Positions 1-8,488 of a stretch of 48,787 nt of DNA are shown here, in pieces (within the stretch, counting starts at the first letter, position 1; every line of letters begins with the position of its first letter). The notes under the pieces are model-generated. The model saw nothing but the letters and a program-made list of their open reading frames with translations. It ran no database searches and was not told where the DNA came from. Made by a program: the position numbers and the translations under genes. The stretch spans positions 1-48,787 of the forward strand of contig JAKAKE010000036.1 of assembly GCA_021824625.1 (NCBI GenBank), written 5' to 3'. The DNA comes from Bacteroidota bacterium (GTDB lineage Bacteria; Bacteroidota; Ignavibacteria; Kapaibacteriales; UBA2268).

Positions 1-1444
1 CTTTCGAACTGAAAATCAGCCATTTCCCGTTAGGAGACCATGAATGCCATGAATTCATTGTGCCCGGATTATTGCAATTCATCAGCCTGGGCTTACCGCC
101 CTCTGAAGGTAATATATAAAGTTTTGCATCGGGCTGTAAAAGCATAAAGTTTTTTGACTGTGTGAAAACAATCCACTTGCCGTTGGGTGAAAATTTTGGG
201 AAATAATTGCTCATTCCGTTTTGAGATGCACCTTCCAGAGGTACTGCATCGCCGCCTTGCCCGTTATTAAACGGAACTTTATAAATATCAAATTGAAATC
301 CTTTTTTTCCTTCGAGAAATTCTTTAGCATATTCAGTAGGAATGATTACTTCATTTGACTTCTCTGCAAGAGCATGATGATAGACCGGTGCCTTGGCAAA
401 CAACACTGTTTTCCCGTCAGGGCTCCAAACAGGATTGCTTTGGCAAAATTCTTTATTATCAGCACCGGGTAATGATGAAAATTTCTTGTTCTTTATATCA
501 TAAACACCGATTATTCCTTTAATGGGGAAGAATAGCTGTGAATAGTACAAATCATTAACTCTAACAAAAATTGAACGGTCTTTTACCGTACTCAGGGCGT
601 ATCTGCCATCAGGCGATATCTGTGAGAGCAAGCCAAAAGTATATTCTTTGTCTTCACGCCTGTAATCCATCCATGTTATTATTTTATCAAAAACTATTTC
701 GGTATTTTTTGACACCTGAGTAATAAAGTATGAGCCTTTGTCGTTAGCGTAATCAATATCCATTCCCAAAGTTTTTCCGTCACTCGAAAAAGAGTGGCAG
801 TTGCCGCATACAGGGAAGTTAGTAAGCATGATTTTTGGCTGTGAGTAGTTTGAAATGCTTGCCATTCTCCAGCTTATTGTCGGAAGATTATCGAAAGCAA
901 AACCAAATGGCAGAGGAACAGCCCGGAAGAATACGGGAACTCCAACAGAATCTTTGGAAATATTTATATGAATTTTTCCGCCGTTGAGAATCCTTCCCGG
1001 CTCTTGCTTATTCACCCCTATAACATTTACGGTAACATCTTTACCGATTGAAAAGCTTTTGATTTCTTCCCAATCCGAGGAATCAGGTTTCCATCTTCTT
1101 TCATCAACATATTCGGATGTAAATTTTACTTCGCCGCCGCTTTCAATTAAAACAAGCCAATTATCTATATCAATGTCCGGGTCTTCCCAATGGAAAGTTG
1201 GCGATGCAATGTCGGGAGGGAAAATTGCATTATTATGAGGATAGGATATAGTTATACTGTCGTTAACCCCGGTAGATAATAATTTTTCTGCAAATAAATC
1301 CCGGTCATCCTTATTGAAGAAAATGTACCAGACGCTGAATGCAAGTATGACAAGAACCAAAGCCGGCAGAGCATATTTTAATATGTTTTGTTCCTTTTTC
1401 TTCGGCTTGACAGGAGCTCTCTGTTTAATTTTTTTTGTTTTCAT
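1..1444 (-). CDS. PD40 beta-propeller protein with a c-type heme motif (C-terminus cut by window edge)
   Basis: The reading frame runs from an ATG at 1444 to the window edge without a stop, giving 481 residues. Residues 1-20 are Lys/Arg-rich and are followed by one membrane segment (about 23-40), so the protein is probably anchored with its bulk in the periplasm. An N-terminal beta domain (to about 200) is followed by a CGNCH heme-binding motif (C213, C216, H217) in the context VCGNCHSFSSDGKTLGMD, then repeated TolB/PD40-like strands such as SPDGRYALS, SPDGKTVLFA and SPNGKWLIFS. A CxxCH embedded in a PD40 protein is a pattern I know from FCB and planctomycete proteins of unknown function. It lies 38 bp downstream of the SGNH hydrolase gene on the same strand. 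The exact role is unknown. Confidence 0.75.
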   Translation of the reverse strand, partial: MKTKKIKQRAPVKPKKKEQNILKYALPALVLVILAFSVWYIFFNKDDRDLFAEKLLSTGVNDSITISYPHNNAIFPPDIASPTFHWEDPDIDIDNWLVLIESGGEVKFTSEYVDERRWKPDSSDWEEIKSFSIGKDVTVNVIGVNKQEPGRILNGGKIHINISKDSVGVPVFFRAVPLPFGFAFDNLPTISWRMASISNYSQPKIMLTNFPVCGNCHSFSSDGKTLGMDIDYANDKGSYFITQVSKNTEIVFDKIITWMDYRREDKEYTFGLLSQISPDGRYALSTVKDRSIFVRVNDLYYSQLFFPIKGIIGVYDIKNKKFSSLPGADNKEFCQSNPVWSPDGKTVLFAKAPVYHHALAEKSNEVIIPTEYAKEFLEGKKGFQFDIYKVPFNNGQGGDAVPLEGASQNGMSNYFPKFSPNGKWIVFTQSKNFMLLQPDAKLYILPSEGGKPRLMNCNNPGTMNSWHSWSPNGKWLIFSSK

Positions 1445-1482
1445 TTTTTCTTACTCCAATAGGAATCAAACAAAGTTTATCT

Positions 1483-2778
1483 TTACATATTTTTCGCTTT
1501 ACTCCACCACTCGTATAGTGCTTTTCCGATTAGTGCATAGCCTTTGGGACGCATATGCTCGTCGTAATTCCAATATAGGTGGTTTCCTGAATTTTCTTCA
1601 TTTCTAATAATTTCCGTGCAGTCGTAAAATGGTATCCCAAGTGAATTACAGCTTGCTTCCATGATTTTTGCATGAATGTTGTATATAGAGTCAGTCAGAG
1701 GTACTAATGAAGTATCAGTGGAAAATTCTTTTTCGTATTTCAAATAATAAGGACTGACCTGATTTCTGGAGGGTATATATGCTATATATATTTTCTTTCC
1801 ATATTGAGCCATGAAATTTTCTATTCCATTCAGATGCCTTGTTATTTTGAAGACTTCGGGCAGATGCTCTTTGAATTGAGCATATTCATCAACAGCATAG
1901 GGATTGAACCTTCCTTTCCTGATTGCATTAGCAATTTTAGGAGCTATGAATTTTTCGTAACGGCTTGATATCTCCGTATTCGACCAGGGGTTGCTGGGTG
2001 CTGGAACAGGAGCAAAGAATGTGAATGGCTTGCTAATCCATCTGTGTGGAACCGTTTTTCCTTGTATTGTATTTTTCAGGACATAATATAATCTCGGAAC
2101 CCACCAATGTGTATATTCCGGAATGAGAGGTTTTTCTAACCATTCCGGATTGTATGGCGGTGGGGGCAGGTCGTTGCCGTGTAGTATAAGAATTACATGG
2201 TCAGGCTTAAGAACTGGGACCATATCACAAATCAAGACGCAATAGGTAGAAAAATCAGAGCCTCCGATTCCTAAATTAACTAATTCATAATTTTTGCCGT
2301 GAAGTTTCACTTCCTTTCCGAAATTCGAAATAATTGTTTCATCTTCTTTTGCGAGATAACCTTCCACAAAACTATCACCCATAAATGCTATTCTTGGTTT
2401 ATCAGGGTCCGGTTCAATGCAGAAATTATTTCCCCTGAATCCGTAAAGATTGAGATTGATTAAAGATTCGACTCCGTCCGGGTCCGAAGCCCAGATGAAT
2501 GAAGCATTTGAAAGATATTTCAATTCCGAAGGATTCGTGCCAAAGAAAACAGGGGAATAATTAATCCTGTTGAAATTGGTAACCTCGGGAATTGGGAAAA
2601 TCACCCTGAACAAAATTTCCTGGAATAAGAAAAGAATTAAAACAATGATTAAAATAAGAATGGACTTTGGTGTTTTATAGTTTGAAGGCACCATTTCCTT
2701 CTTCTTTTTATTTATTGATTCAGCCATAATAAACTCAGGTATAAATTTACTTAAAACTAATTTTATTTTTTCAAACAT
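1483..2778 (-). CDS. Membrane-anchored SGNH/GDSL-type hydrolase
   Basis: 431 residues with one hydrophobic segment (about 38-60), after which the domain should lie outside the cytoplasmic membrane. SGNH blocks are visible: GDS with the nucleophile Ser at about 136 (FMGDSFVEG), a Gly in NLGIGGSDF, Asn in LHGND, and the Asp/His pair near the C-terminus (YDEH, about 406-408). Family members are esterases or acyltransferases acting on surface polymers. The gene is divergent from the SxtJ/DUF5989/carbamoyltransferase cassette; from memory such cassettes often carry an SGNH hydrolase, so a shared pathway is plausible. The ATG at 2727 (MAESINKK) is an alternative start that would still keep the membrane segment. 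Substrate unknown. Confidence 0.8.
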   Translation of the reverse strand: MFEKIKLVLSKFIPEFIMAESINKKKKEMVPSNYKTPKSILILIIVLILFLFQEILFRVIFPIPEVTNFNRINYSPVFFGTNPSELKYLSNASFIWASDPDGVESLINLNLYGFRGNNFCIEPDPDKPRIAFMGDSFVEGYLAKEDETIISNFGKEVKLHGKNYELVNLGIGGSDFSTYCVLICDMVPVLKPDHVILILHGNDLPPPPYNPEWLEKPLIPEYTHWWVPRLYYVLKNTIQGKTVPHRWISKPFTFFAPVPAPSNPWSNTEISSRYEKFIAPKIANAIRKGRFNPYAVDEYAQFKEHLPEVFKITRHLNGIENFMAQYGKKIYIAYIPSRNQVSPYYLKYEKEFSTDTSLVPLTDSIYNIHAKIMEASCNSLGIPFYDCTEIIRNEENSGNHLYWNYDEHMRPKGYALIGKALYEWWSKAKNM

Positions 2779-2860
2779 TAAATTTAATAATCTTTTATTG
2801 AAAATCTTAACAAATTTATTAAGTATTTTTTATATTTGAGAAAATTATATAAAATGCTTT

Positions 2861-3298
2861 ATGGAATCAGGTAAAAACAAAACTATAATTGTAACTAAGC
2901 CGAGCCTAAGCCGGATGAAAGATACAGGCATGGCTTTCACTTTGATTTGTCTTCTTATCAGTTTACTAACCGGTTCTAAAATTTGGTTGATTGCAGGAAC
3001 ATCCGTATTATTACTCAACATGCTATATTCACGTTTGTTTTATATACCTGCAATTTTTTGGTTTTCATTTGCAAATATTCTTGGCTTAATATCATCCAAA
3101 GTATTGCTTACACTTATATTTTTCGTAATTATAACTCCGATAGGATTAATCAGAAGGCTGCTGAGTTTGTTGAATTTTAGCAGAAATAACAGCGGCTATG
3201 ATTCTCTGAAATTGAAGCAATGGAAAAAATCATCCGAAAGCGTACTTAAAACCAGAAATCATAAATTCAATAAGTGTGATTTAATGAAACCATATTGA
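2861..3298 (+). CDS. SxtJ-like small membrane protein
   Basis: 145 residues with three to four hydrophobic segments between about 25 and 105, followed by a short basic tail. Length, topology and the position before a DUF5989 protein and a NodU-type carbamoyltransferase match the SxtJ family named after the saxitoxin cluster. The biochemical function of SxtJ is not established; it is thought to accompany carbamoylation. The gene is divergent from the SGNH hydrolase with an 82-bp A+T-rich gap that probably holds both promoters. Assignment rests on context and topology more than on sharp motifs. Confidence 0.7.
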   Translation: MESGKNKTIIVTKPSLSRMKDTGMAFTLICLLISLLTGSKIWLIAGTSVLLLNMLYSRLFYIPAIFWFSFANILGLISSKVLLTLIFFVIITPIGLIRRLLSLLNFSRNNSGYDSLKLKQWKKSSESVLKTRNHKFNKCDLMKPY

Positions 3299-3342
3299 AT
3301 GTAGAATGCTGAATTCTATATCAAATTGAGAAAATATAAATT

Positions 3343-3372
3343 ATCAATTTTCAATTATCAATTTTCAATTAA
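3343..3372. repeat. Short tandem repeat TATCAATTTTCAAT
   Basis: Two direct copies of TATCAATTTTCAAT immediately precede the DUF5989 start. Similar runs occur elsewhere in the left part of the window (7477-7509 and 15061-15093), so they look like members of one class of simple dispersed repeats. Confidence 0.6.
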
Positions 3373-3376
3373 TGTC

Positions 3377-3526
3377 ATGGATTTTCTAAAAGATTTAATC
3401 GGATTTTTGAAGGAGAGGAAAAAGTTTTGGCTGATTCCTGCAATTGTTATTCTCCTTTTAATTGGTGTTCTAGTCGTTCTTACAAGCGGCAGTGCTGTTG
3501 CTCCTTTTATTTATACATTATTCTAA
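3377..3526 (+). CDS. DUF5989 family single-pass membrane protein
   Basis: 49 residues beginning MDFLKDLIGFLKERKKFW and ending in a hydrophobic segment with GSAVAPFIYTLF, the signature end of DUF5989 proteins. I place the start at the ATG at 3377. The frame can be extended to a TTG at 3326, but that stretch is made of the repeated sequence TATCAATTTTCAAT and is not family-like. Proteins of this family sit almost invariably beside SxtJ and NodU/TobZ carbamoyltransferases. The function is unknown; a small membrane partner of the carbamoyltransferase system is the natural inference. Confidence 0.85.
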   Translation: MDFLKDLIGFLKERKKFWLIPAIVILLLIGVLVVLTSGSAVAPFIYTLF

Positions 3527-3768
3527 TAATGCTGAATAATGAATTTTAGGTTTTATGTTTTGAGTGTTAGGTGTTGAGTGTTGAATGGTGGTTGTATTTA
3601 TTTGGAAAGAGGAATGGGAAGTAGGAATTCAGTTGTAACAAATTTATCGCGTAGCGATTATATATCAGTAACTAATGAATTACCGCTCCCACTCTTATCC
3701 AATATGGATTATATAAAATAATACTGAACGATGAATACTGAATTAAAGATTAATTTGAAAATAATACA
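3527..3768. other. Intergenic stretch with degenerate simple repeats
   Basis: 242 bp without a gene. It holds degenerate runs (GTTTTGAGTGTTAGGTGTTGAGTGTTGAATGG around 3558-3588 is typical; related text occurs at 8241-8270) and a small hairpin ATCGC-GTA-GCGAT near 3645-3657. No clear promoter or terminator was recognised. Confidence 0.4.
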
Positions 3769-5727
3769 ATGAAGGAAGCAATACTCGGAATATCGGCATA
3801 CTACCATGACAGTGCTGCATGTATTGTTGTTGAAGGTGAAATAATAGCTGCTGCACAGGAGGAACGGTTTAGCCGAAAAAAAAATGACAGTTCATTTCCT
3901 CATAAAGCAATTGAATCAGTTTTACAAATCGCAGAGATTAATTTAAATGATTTATCAGCCATTGCCTTCTATGAAAAACCTTATATAAAATTTGAACGTC
4001 TTTTGGAAACGTACCATTCTTTTGCTCCAAAAGGATTGAAAAACTATCTTGAGGCTATGCCGATATGGATAAAAGAAAAACTTTTTATGAAAAAGATGAT
4101 TTGGGATGAGCTTGAGAAGATATTAACAGAAAGTCGGAAGAAATTATTTACACACCCCTTAATCCCCTCTCAAGAGGGGAAATTAATTGTTAAGGATATT
4201 CCTCTGTTGTTTCCCGAGCATCATCTGTCGCATGCTTCATCTGCATTTTTCCCCTCTCCCTTTGAAGAGGCGGCTATACTGACTGTTGACGGTGTGGGGG
4301 AGTGGGCAACATCAACGATTTGCTATGGTAAAGGCAACAGCATCGAAATTCTCAAAGAGCTTGAATTTCCTCATTCGATAGGACTGCTCTATTCTGCTTT
4401 CACTTATTACTGTGGATTCAAAGTCAATGATGGCGAATATAAGCTTATGGGCTTGGCTCCTTACGGTGAAGCTAATTCTCAGCAAGCAAAAAAATTCATT
4501 GATTTGATATATTCCGAATTAGTGGATGTTCGTGAGGATGGCTCAATCCTTCTGAACATGAATTATTTTGATTTTGCCACTGCACTTACAATGACAAATA
4601 ATAAGAAATGGGAAAAACTTTTTGGAATTTCACCAAGATTGCCGGAAAGCGGGTTAACACAAGACTATGCTAATCTTGCTTTTGCCATACAGAAAGTTAC
4701 TGAAGATATATTATTGAGACTTGCCAAGACCGCCAGGGAACTGACATCTTGTAATAATCTCGCTCTGGCAGGAGGTGTGGCATTGAACAGCGTTGCAAAC
4801 GGATTAATTTATAAATCAGGTTTGTTTGATAAAATATGGATTCAGCCTGCGGCAGGGGATGCAGGTGGTGCTTTGGGTGCGGCTTTGGCGGCTTGTTATA
4901 TTTATTTTGAAAAGGAAAGAAGAAAGAGGAAAGTGGAAAATCCCAATTCCCCATCCCCTATTTCCCATTCCCCAGAAGATAGTATGAAGGCGAGCCTGCT
5001 TGGACCATCCTATTCAAATGATGAGATAAAAAAATTGCTGGATTATTACGGCGTTATTTATCATTACATCGTGGATAATGAAGAGCTGTTTAGTAAAGCT
5101 GCAACACTAATTTCTGAAGGTGAAGTTCTGGGGTGGTTTCGGGGAAGGATGGAATATGGCCCCCGGGCTTTAGGGAATCGCAGTATTCTTGCGGATGCAA
5201 GAAATCCCGGAATGCAGCAGAAACTCAATTTGAAAATCAAATATCGCGAGGGATTTCGACCATTTGCTCCTGCTGTTCTCGAATTGGAAGCACAAAAGTA
5301 TTTCGATATAGATGTGCCTTCTCCATACATGCTTCTGGTTGTTCCGCTCAAAGAGTCGGCAAGGTATCATCTCCCTGAAAATTTTGACAGGCTGAATTTG
5401 ATGGAAAAGCTTTATATTAAACGTTCCGAAATCCCCGCTGTAACACATCTCGATTATTCGGCAAGGATACAAACTGTAAGTCAAGAAGACAACCCTGATT
5501 TTTACGGATTGCTCTCTGCCTTCCGCGATAAAACCGTCTGTCCCGTAATCATCAATACCAGCTTCAATGTACGCGGTGAGCCAATTGTCTGCACACCATT
5601 GGATGCCTACAAATGCTTTATGAAAACAGAAATGGACTGCCTTGCATTGGAGAATTATCTTATATTTAAATCAGAGCAAAAACTGACTGATGATGAGATG
5701 TTTGGGAGATTGAGTAATACTAAATAA
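3769..5727 (+). CDS. NodU/TobZ-type O-carbamoyltransferase
   Basis: 652 residues. The family transfers a carbamoyl group from carbamoyl phosphate, via carbamoyl-adenylate, to a hydroxyl of a sugar or natural product. The N-terminal Kae1-like domain starts ILGISAYYHDSAACIV and contains HHLSHA metal-binding histidines, VDGVGEWAT and the ALAGGVALNS and GGALGAAL loops. The C-terminal YrdC-like domain carries GRMEYGPRALGNRSI and INTSFNVRGEPIV. Both domains look intact. Two stretches are foreign to the family and match dispersed repeats: THPLIPSQEGKL at about 128-139 and a Pro/Ser-rich piece at about 388-404. Neighbouring SxtJ and DUF5989 genes support the call. The acceptor is unknown; a surface glycan or small metabolite is possible. 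Confidence 0.93.
   Translation: MKEAILGISAYYHDSAACIVVEGEIIAAAQEERFSRKKNDSSFPHKAIESVLQIAEINLNDLSAIAFYEKPYIKFERLLETYHSFAPKGLKNYLEAMPIWIKEKLFMKKMIWDELEKILTESRKKLFTHPLIPSQEGKLIVKDIPLLFPEHHLSHASSAFFPSPFEEAAILTVDGVGEWATSTICYGKGNSIEILKELEFPHSIGLLYSAFTYYCGFKVNDGEYKLMGLAPYGEANSQQAKKFIDLIYSELVDVREDGSILLNMNYFDFATALTMTNNKKWEKLFGISPRLPESGLTQDYANLAFAIQKVTEDILLRLAKTARELTSCNNLALAGGVALNSVANGLIYKSGLFDKIWIQPAAGDAGGALGAALAACYIYFEKERRKRKVENPNSPSPISHSPEDSMKASLLGPSYSNDEIKKLLDYYGVIYHYIVDNEELFSKAATLISEGEVLGWFRGRMEYGPRALGNRSILADARNPGMQQKLNLKIKYREGFRPFAPAVLELEAQKYFDIDVPSPYMLLVVPLKESARYHLPENFDRLNLMEKLYIKRSEIPAVTHLDYSARIQTVSQEDNPDFYGLLSAFRDKTVCPVIINTSFNVRGEPIVCTPLDAYKCFMKTEMDCLALENYLIFKSEQKLTDDEMFGRLSNTK
4153..4183. repeat. 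In-frame CCCC/GGGG palindromic repeat inside the carbamoyltransferase gene
   Basis: Contains the perfect inverted repeat TCCCCTCT-CA-AGAGGGGA (4163-4180) preceded by CCCCTTAA. It has the same build as 7770-7807, 11405-11440, 11659-11694 and 12250-12286. It is translated as PLIPSQEGKL and keeps the frame open. Confidence 0.7.
4933..4980. repeat. In-frame simple repeat (CCCATTCCCC type) inside the carbamoyltransferase gene
   Basis: A run of CCCAATTCCCCATCCCC-like units adds about 16 Pro/Ser/Asn-rich residues just before the MKASLLGPSYS motif, where the family normally has a short linker. Probably a repeat tolerated in the interdomain loop. Confidence 0.5.
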
Positions 5728-5763
5728 AAAAGTGTTTCTAAATTATAAACTCGATTTTAAATA

Positions 5764-6768
5764 ATGCTCTCTTTAATGAAAAATAGTATTGATATTTTTC
5801 AATGTCCGGTTTGCTATGGTGAACTGGCGATTGAGGATGAGTATGTGATTTGCGTGGAAAACAAACACAGATTTGATATTGTTGACGATATACCTCTTAT
5901 GTTTGTCGAAGGCAGTGATGGTGAATATTCCGACAGAATAACTCAAAAAGTAAAGCTGTTCTACGAGGAAAATCCATTTCCGAATTATGATGAATCCGAC
6001 AATCCGGGATTGTTGATTGCGAAAGCAGAATCAAGTGTCTTTGCTAAATTGCTCAATGATGAGCTTCCCTTTAATATTCGTATTCTTGAAGTTGGTTGCG
6101 GCACTGGTCAGATGACTAACTATCTATCGCTTGCCCACCGATACGTTTTCGGAGTGGATTTATCGCTAAATTCTCTTTTATCGGCAAATAATTTCAAGAA
6201 AAGAAACTCTCTAAAGAGAAGTTCATTTTACCAGATGAATCTTTTCAAGCCTGTTTTTAAGGTTGAATCATTTCATGCGGTAATTTGTAATGGTGTATTA
6301 CATCATACTCATGAGGCTTATGCCGGGTTACGTGTAATAACGAAGTTGATAAAAAAAGGAGGTTATATTATTTTAGGATTGTACAATCGCTATGGCAGAT
6401 TGTTTACAAATATTCGTCGAACGATTTTTAGTATGACAGGAAGCAGATTGCATTTTTTAGATGCCTATCTGAGAAGACAAGATATTACATATTCAAAGAA
6501 GAAGACATGGTACTTAGACCAATACGAAAACCCTTATGAGACAACACATACATTTGGAGAAGTTCTCGGATGGTTTGAACAAACGGGAATTGAATTTATC
6601 AGTTCTATCCCTGAAATTGGAAATATTTTACCACTATCTGATGACTATAAATTATTTTCAAAAAAATCCCGGGGGAACATTATTACACGTCTTATCAGTC
6701 AGCTTGCAATGCCATTTCTTACAAATAAGGAAGGCGGTTTTTTTATTATGATTGGAAGGAAGAAATAA
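5764..6768 (+). CDS. SAM-dependent methyltransferase with N-terminal Trm112-like zinc domain
   Basis: 334 residues. Residues 1-45 resemble a Trm112 domain (CPVCYGEL then C31 and FDIVDDIPLMF). Residues about 105-220 form a class I methyltransferase core: motif I LEVGCGTGQ, acidic GVDLS at strand 2, and a motif IV-like NGVLHHT. The C-terminal part (YNRYGRLFTNIRR onward) is shared by a group of uncharacterised bacterial methyltransferases. It follows the carbamoyltransferase by 36 bp on the same strand, so the two may be cotranscribed and modify the same product. Starts at 5764 or 5776 are both possible. The substrate is not predictable. Confidence 0.85.
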   Translation: MLSLMKNSIDIFQCPVCYGELAIEDEYVICVENKHRFDIVDDIPLMFVEGSDGEYSDRITQKVKLFYEENPFPNYDESDNPGLLIAKAESSVFAKLLNDELPFNIRILEVGCGTGQMTNYLSLAHRYVFGVDLSLNSLLSANNFKKRNSLKRSSFYQMNLFKPVFKVESFHAVICNGVLHHTHEAYAGLRVITKLIKKGGYIILGLYNRYGRLFTNIRRTIFSMTGSRLHFLDAYLRRQDITYSKKKTWYLDQYENPYETTHTFGEVLGWFEQTGIEFISSIPEIGNILPLSDDYKLFSKKSRGNIITRLISQLAMPFLTNKEGGFFIMIGRKK

Positions 6769-6895
6769 TTACTATTACCAATGACTGATTACTAATGAAA
6801 TGAAATTCTATCCCAAATGGTATTTCTTTTTAATTTTGTAATAGTATAAATTGAATGTGAATTGATCCCTGAACTTGTTCTAATTGCATTTTATT

Positions 6896-8230
6896 ATGAT
6901 ACGAGTTAAAATAAATAAAAGTGACAAAGGAACTAAAAGAATTTTTATAATTCATCCTGATGCAGGTTCTCATCATGCCGGGGAACTTACAGAATGCATT
7001 GGTAAGTTAAAAAATATTTCACAAGAGCATGCTCCTGATTTCAGGCTATTGAAATTGACTGTTTTTGTAAACAGCAAAAATTTGCGGGATTTCACTGAGA
7101 AAAAAAATGAATATACTGAATTAATACAATCGAACTCTGATTTATCTGATGTCCCGGTATTATTTGTTGCCCAGCCTCCTGCAAATAATAAAAATATTGC
7201 TTTTGAAGTAATGGCTTTGATTCTTCCTGCTTCGGAGTATAATTATGAATATAAAAATATTGATGGAAATTCATACTGCAAGATAAATATAGAAGAGGAT
7301 TATGAGATTTTCGGCGTTGTATCGGGTGAATCAAAAAAAAACATCCAAACTGCAATTAATAAGGAGAAATCTGTTTATCGGCAGTCAATAAGCTGCTTTG
7401 AAGAATTGAAAAATATTTTAGTAAAAAATAATATGGACTTTGGAAATATTGTGCGTCAATGGGGATATATGGGGGGAATTACGAATTACGGATTACGAAT
7501 TACGAATGAAACTGAAACGAATAATAGATTCTTCGACTACCCTCAGAATGACAAGATGGAAAATTATCAGATGTTTAATATGGCGAGGGCTGAATATTAC
7601 AAAAATGCTATTTGGAAAAATGGGTATCCTGCTGCAACCGGAATTGGAGCTAATGTTGAAGGATGCTTGATTGAGTTTATCGCAGCGAATGATAATCCGA
7701 ATAGGTTAATTATTCCCTTGCATAATCCAAAACAATATGATGCTCATAGATATTCAAGTGAAAAGTTTAACAATCCCCTGAATCCCCCTTTGATGAGGAG
7801 GAACTTAGATGGTAATTCCAAAACATCAGAGTATAAATGCGAAGCCGATACGCCGAAATTTGAAAGAGGGAAAATCGTTCTTTCAGGAGACATACTTGAT
7901 TTATATGTTTCGGGTACTGCCGCAATTATCGGTGAAGATTCGATTCCGGGAGATATTCACGAACAAACGAAGACCACACTGGAAAATATTACAAAACTTT
8001 GTTCAAAAGAGAATTTGGATGAACATGGATTGCATATCGAAGGTGAATTACCCCGGTTCTCAGGTGTAAGAGCCTATATTAAATTTCCAAAGGATGTACA
8101 AATAGTTGAAGAATTATGCAAGAAAGAATTTGGAGATGTCCCTATCCTTTGCGTTATTGCTGATGTTTGCCGGGAAGAACTTCTTGTGGAAATAGAAGCA
8201 TACCTTAATTGCACCGTCGAAAGGATTTGA
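6896..8230 (+). CDS. Putative chorismatase (FkbO/Hyg5/XanB2-like, RidA fold)
   Basis: 444 residues from the ATG at 6896 (an in-frame TTG lies at 6884). Chorismatases cleave chorismate to pyruvate plus a dihydroxycyclohexadiene or hydroxybenzoate. Family-like stretches are RQWGYMGGI, ENYQMFNMARAEYYK, GYPAATGIGANVEG, YVSGTAAIIGEDSI-PGDIHEQT and the C-terminal VIADVCREELLVEIEA, whose glutamates match the region of the catalytic Glu. The gene lies directly before the whole shikimate pathway, which makes chorismate. Two in-frame repeat insertions interrupt it: about residues 194-220 between two conserved blocks, and about 292-304. These are in surface-loop positions and the gene remains open. Which subtype (3-HBA, 4-HBA or DHCD) cannot be told; a pathway to an aromatic pigment or quinone precursor is one option. 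Confidence 0.75.
   Translation: MIRVKINKSDKGTKRIFIIHPDAGSHHAGELTECIGKLKNISQEHAPDFRLLKLTVFVNSKNLRDFTEKKNEYTELIQSNSDLSDVPVLFVAQPPANNKNIAFEVMALILPASEYNYEYKNIDGNSYCKINIEEDYEIFGVVSGESKKNIQTAINKEKSVYRQSISCFEELKNILVKNNMDFGNIVRQWGYMGGITNYGLRITNETETNNRFFDYPQNDKMENYQMFNMARAEYYKNAIWKNGYPAATGIGANVEGCLIEFIAANDNPNRLIIPLHNPKQYDAHRYSSEKFNNPLNPPLMRRNLDGNSKTSEYKCEADTPKFERGKIVLSGDILDLYVSGTAAIIGEDSIPGDIHEQTKTTLENITKLCSKENLDEHGLHIEGELPRFSGVRAYIKFPKDVQIVEELCKKEFGDVPILCVIADVCREELLVEIEAYLNCTVERI
7477..7555. repeat. Compound in-frame repeat insertion in the chorismatase gene
   Basis: First part (7477-7509): ATTACG-A units (GAATTACG, GGATTACG, GAATTACG). Second part (7527-7553): a copy of the GATTCTTCG...CAGAATGAC repeat, here read as FFDYPQND. 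It separates conserved blocks RQWGYMGGI and ENYQMFN by about 25 extra residues. Confidence 0.75.
7770..7807. repeat. In-frame CCCC/GGAGG repeat in the chorismatase gene
   Basis: A diverged copy of the palindromic element (CCCCTGAATCCCCCTTTGAT then GAGGAGGAA), read as NPLNPPLMRRNL. The inverted repeat is degraded compared with the copies in aroE-aroK. Confidence 0.65.
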
Positions 8231-8488
8231 CTATTTTAGTTTTAAGTGTCGGGTTTTGAGTTTTGAATGGAGGTAAAGCAACAATAACATAAAATTTCAA
8301 TTTATAATTTTACAATAATAGCGAAGCTAAGAATCTAATATGAGTACTGTTGCGATTTTTTTTAGATTCTTTACTTTGTTCAGAATGTCATGTACATCAA
8401 TTAAGCTATACCATTCGGTTAAACTTTTAAAATAAAAACATTTCTTTGTACATTTGTATTCTATGATAAAATAAGAAATTAGATAACT
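8231..8488. other. Intergenic region before DAHP synthase with repeat remnants
   Basis: 258 bp without a gene. It contains a GTTTTGAGTTTTGAATGG run (8251-8270) and a copy of the B-type repeat, GATTCTTTACTTTGTTCAGA then ATGTCAT, at 8366-8392. A promoter for the shikimate genes may lie here, but I cannot single one out. Confidence 0.4.

Noticed and set aside
3326-3376. TTG-initiated extension of the DUF5989 protein
   Set aside because: The extra 17 residues are translated repeat sequence; the family starts at MDFLK.
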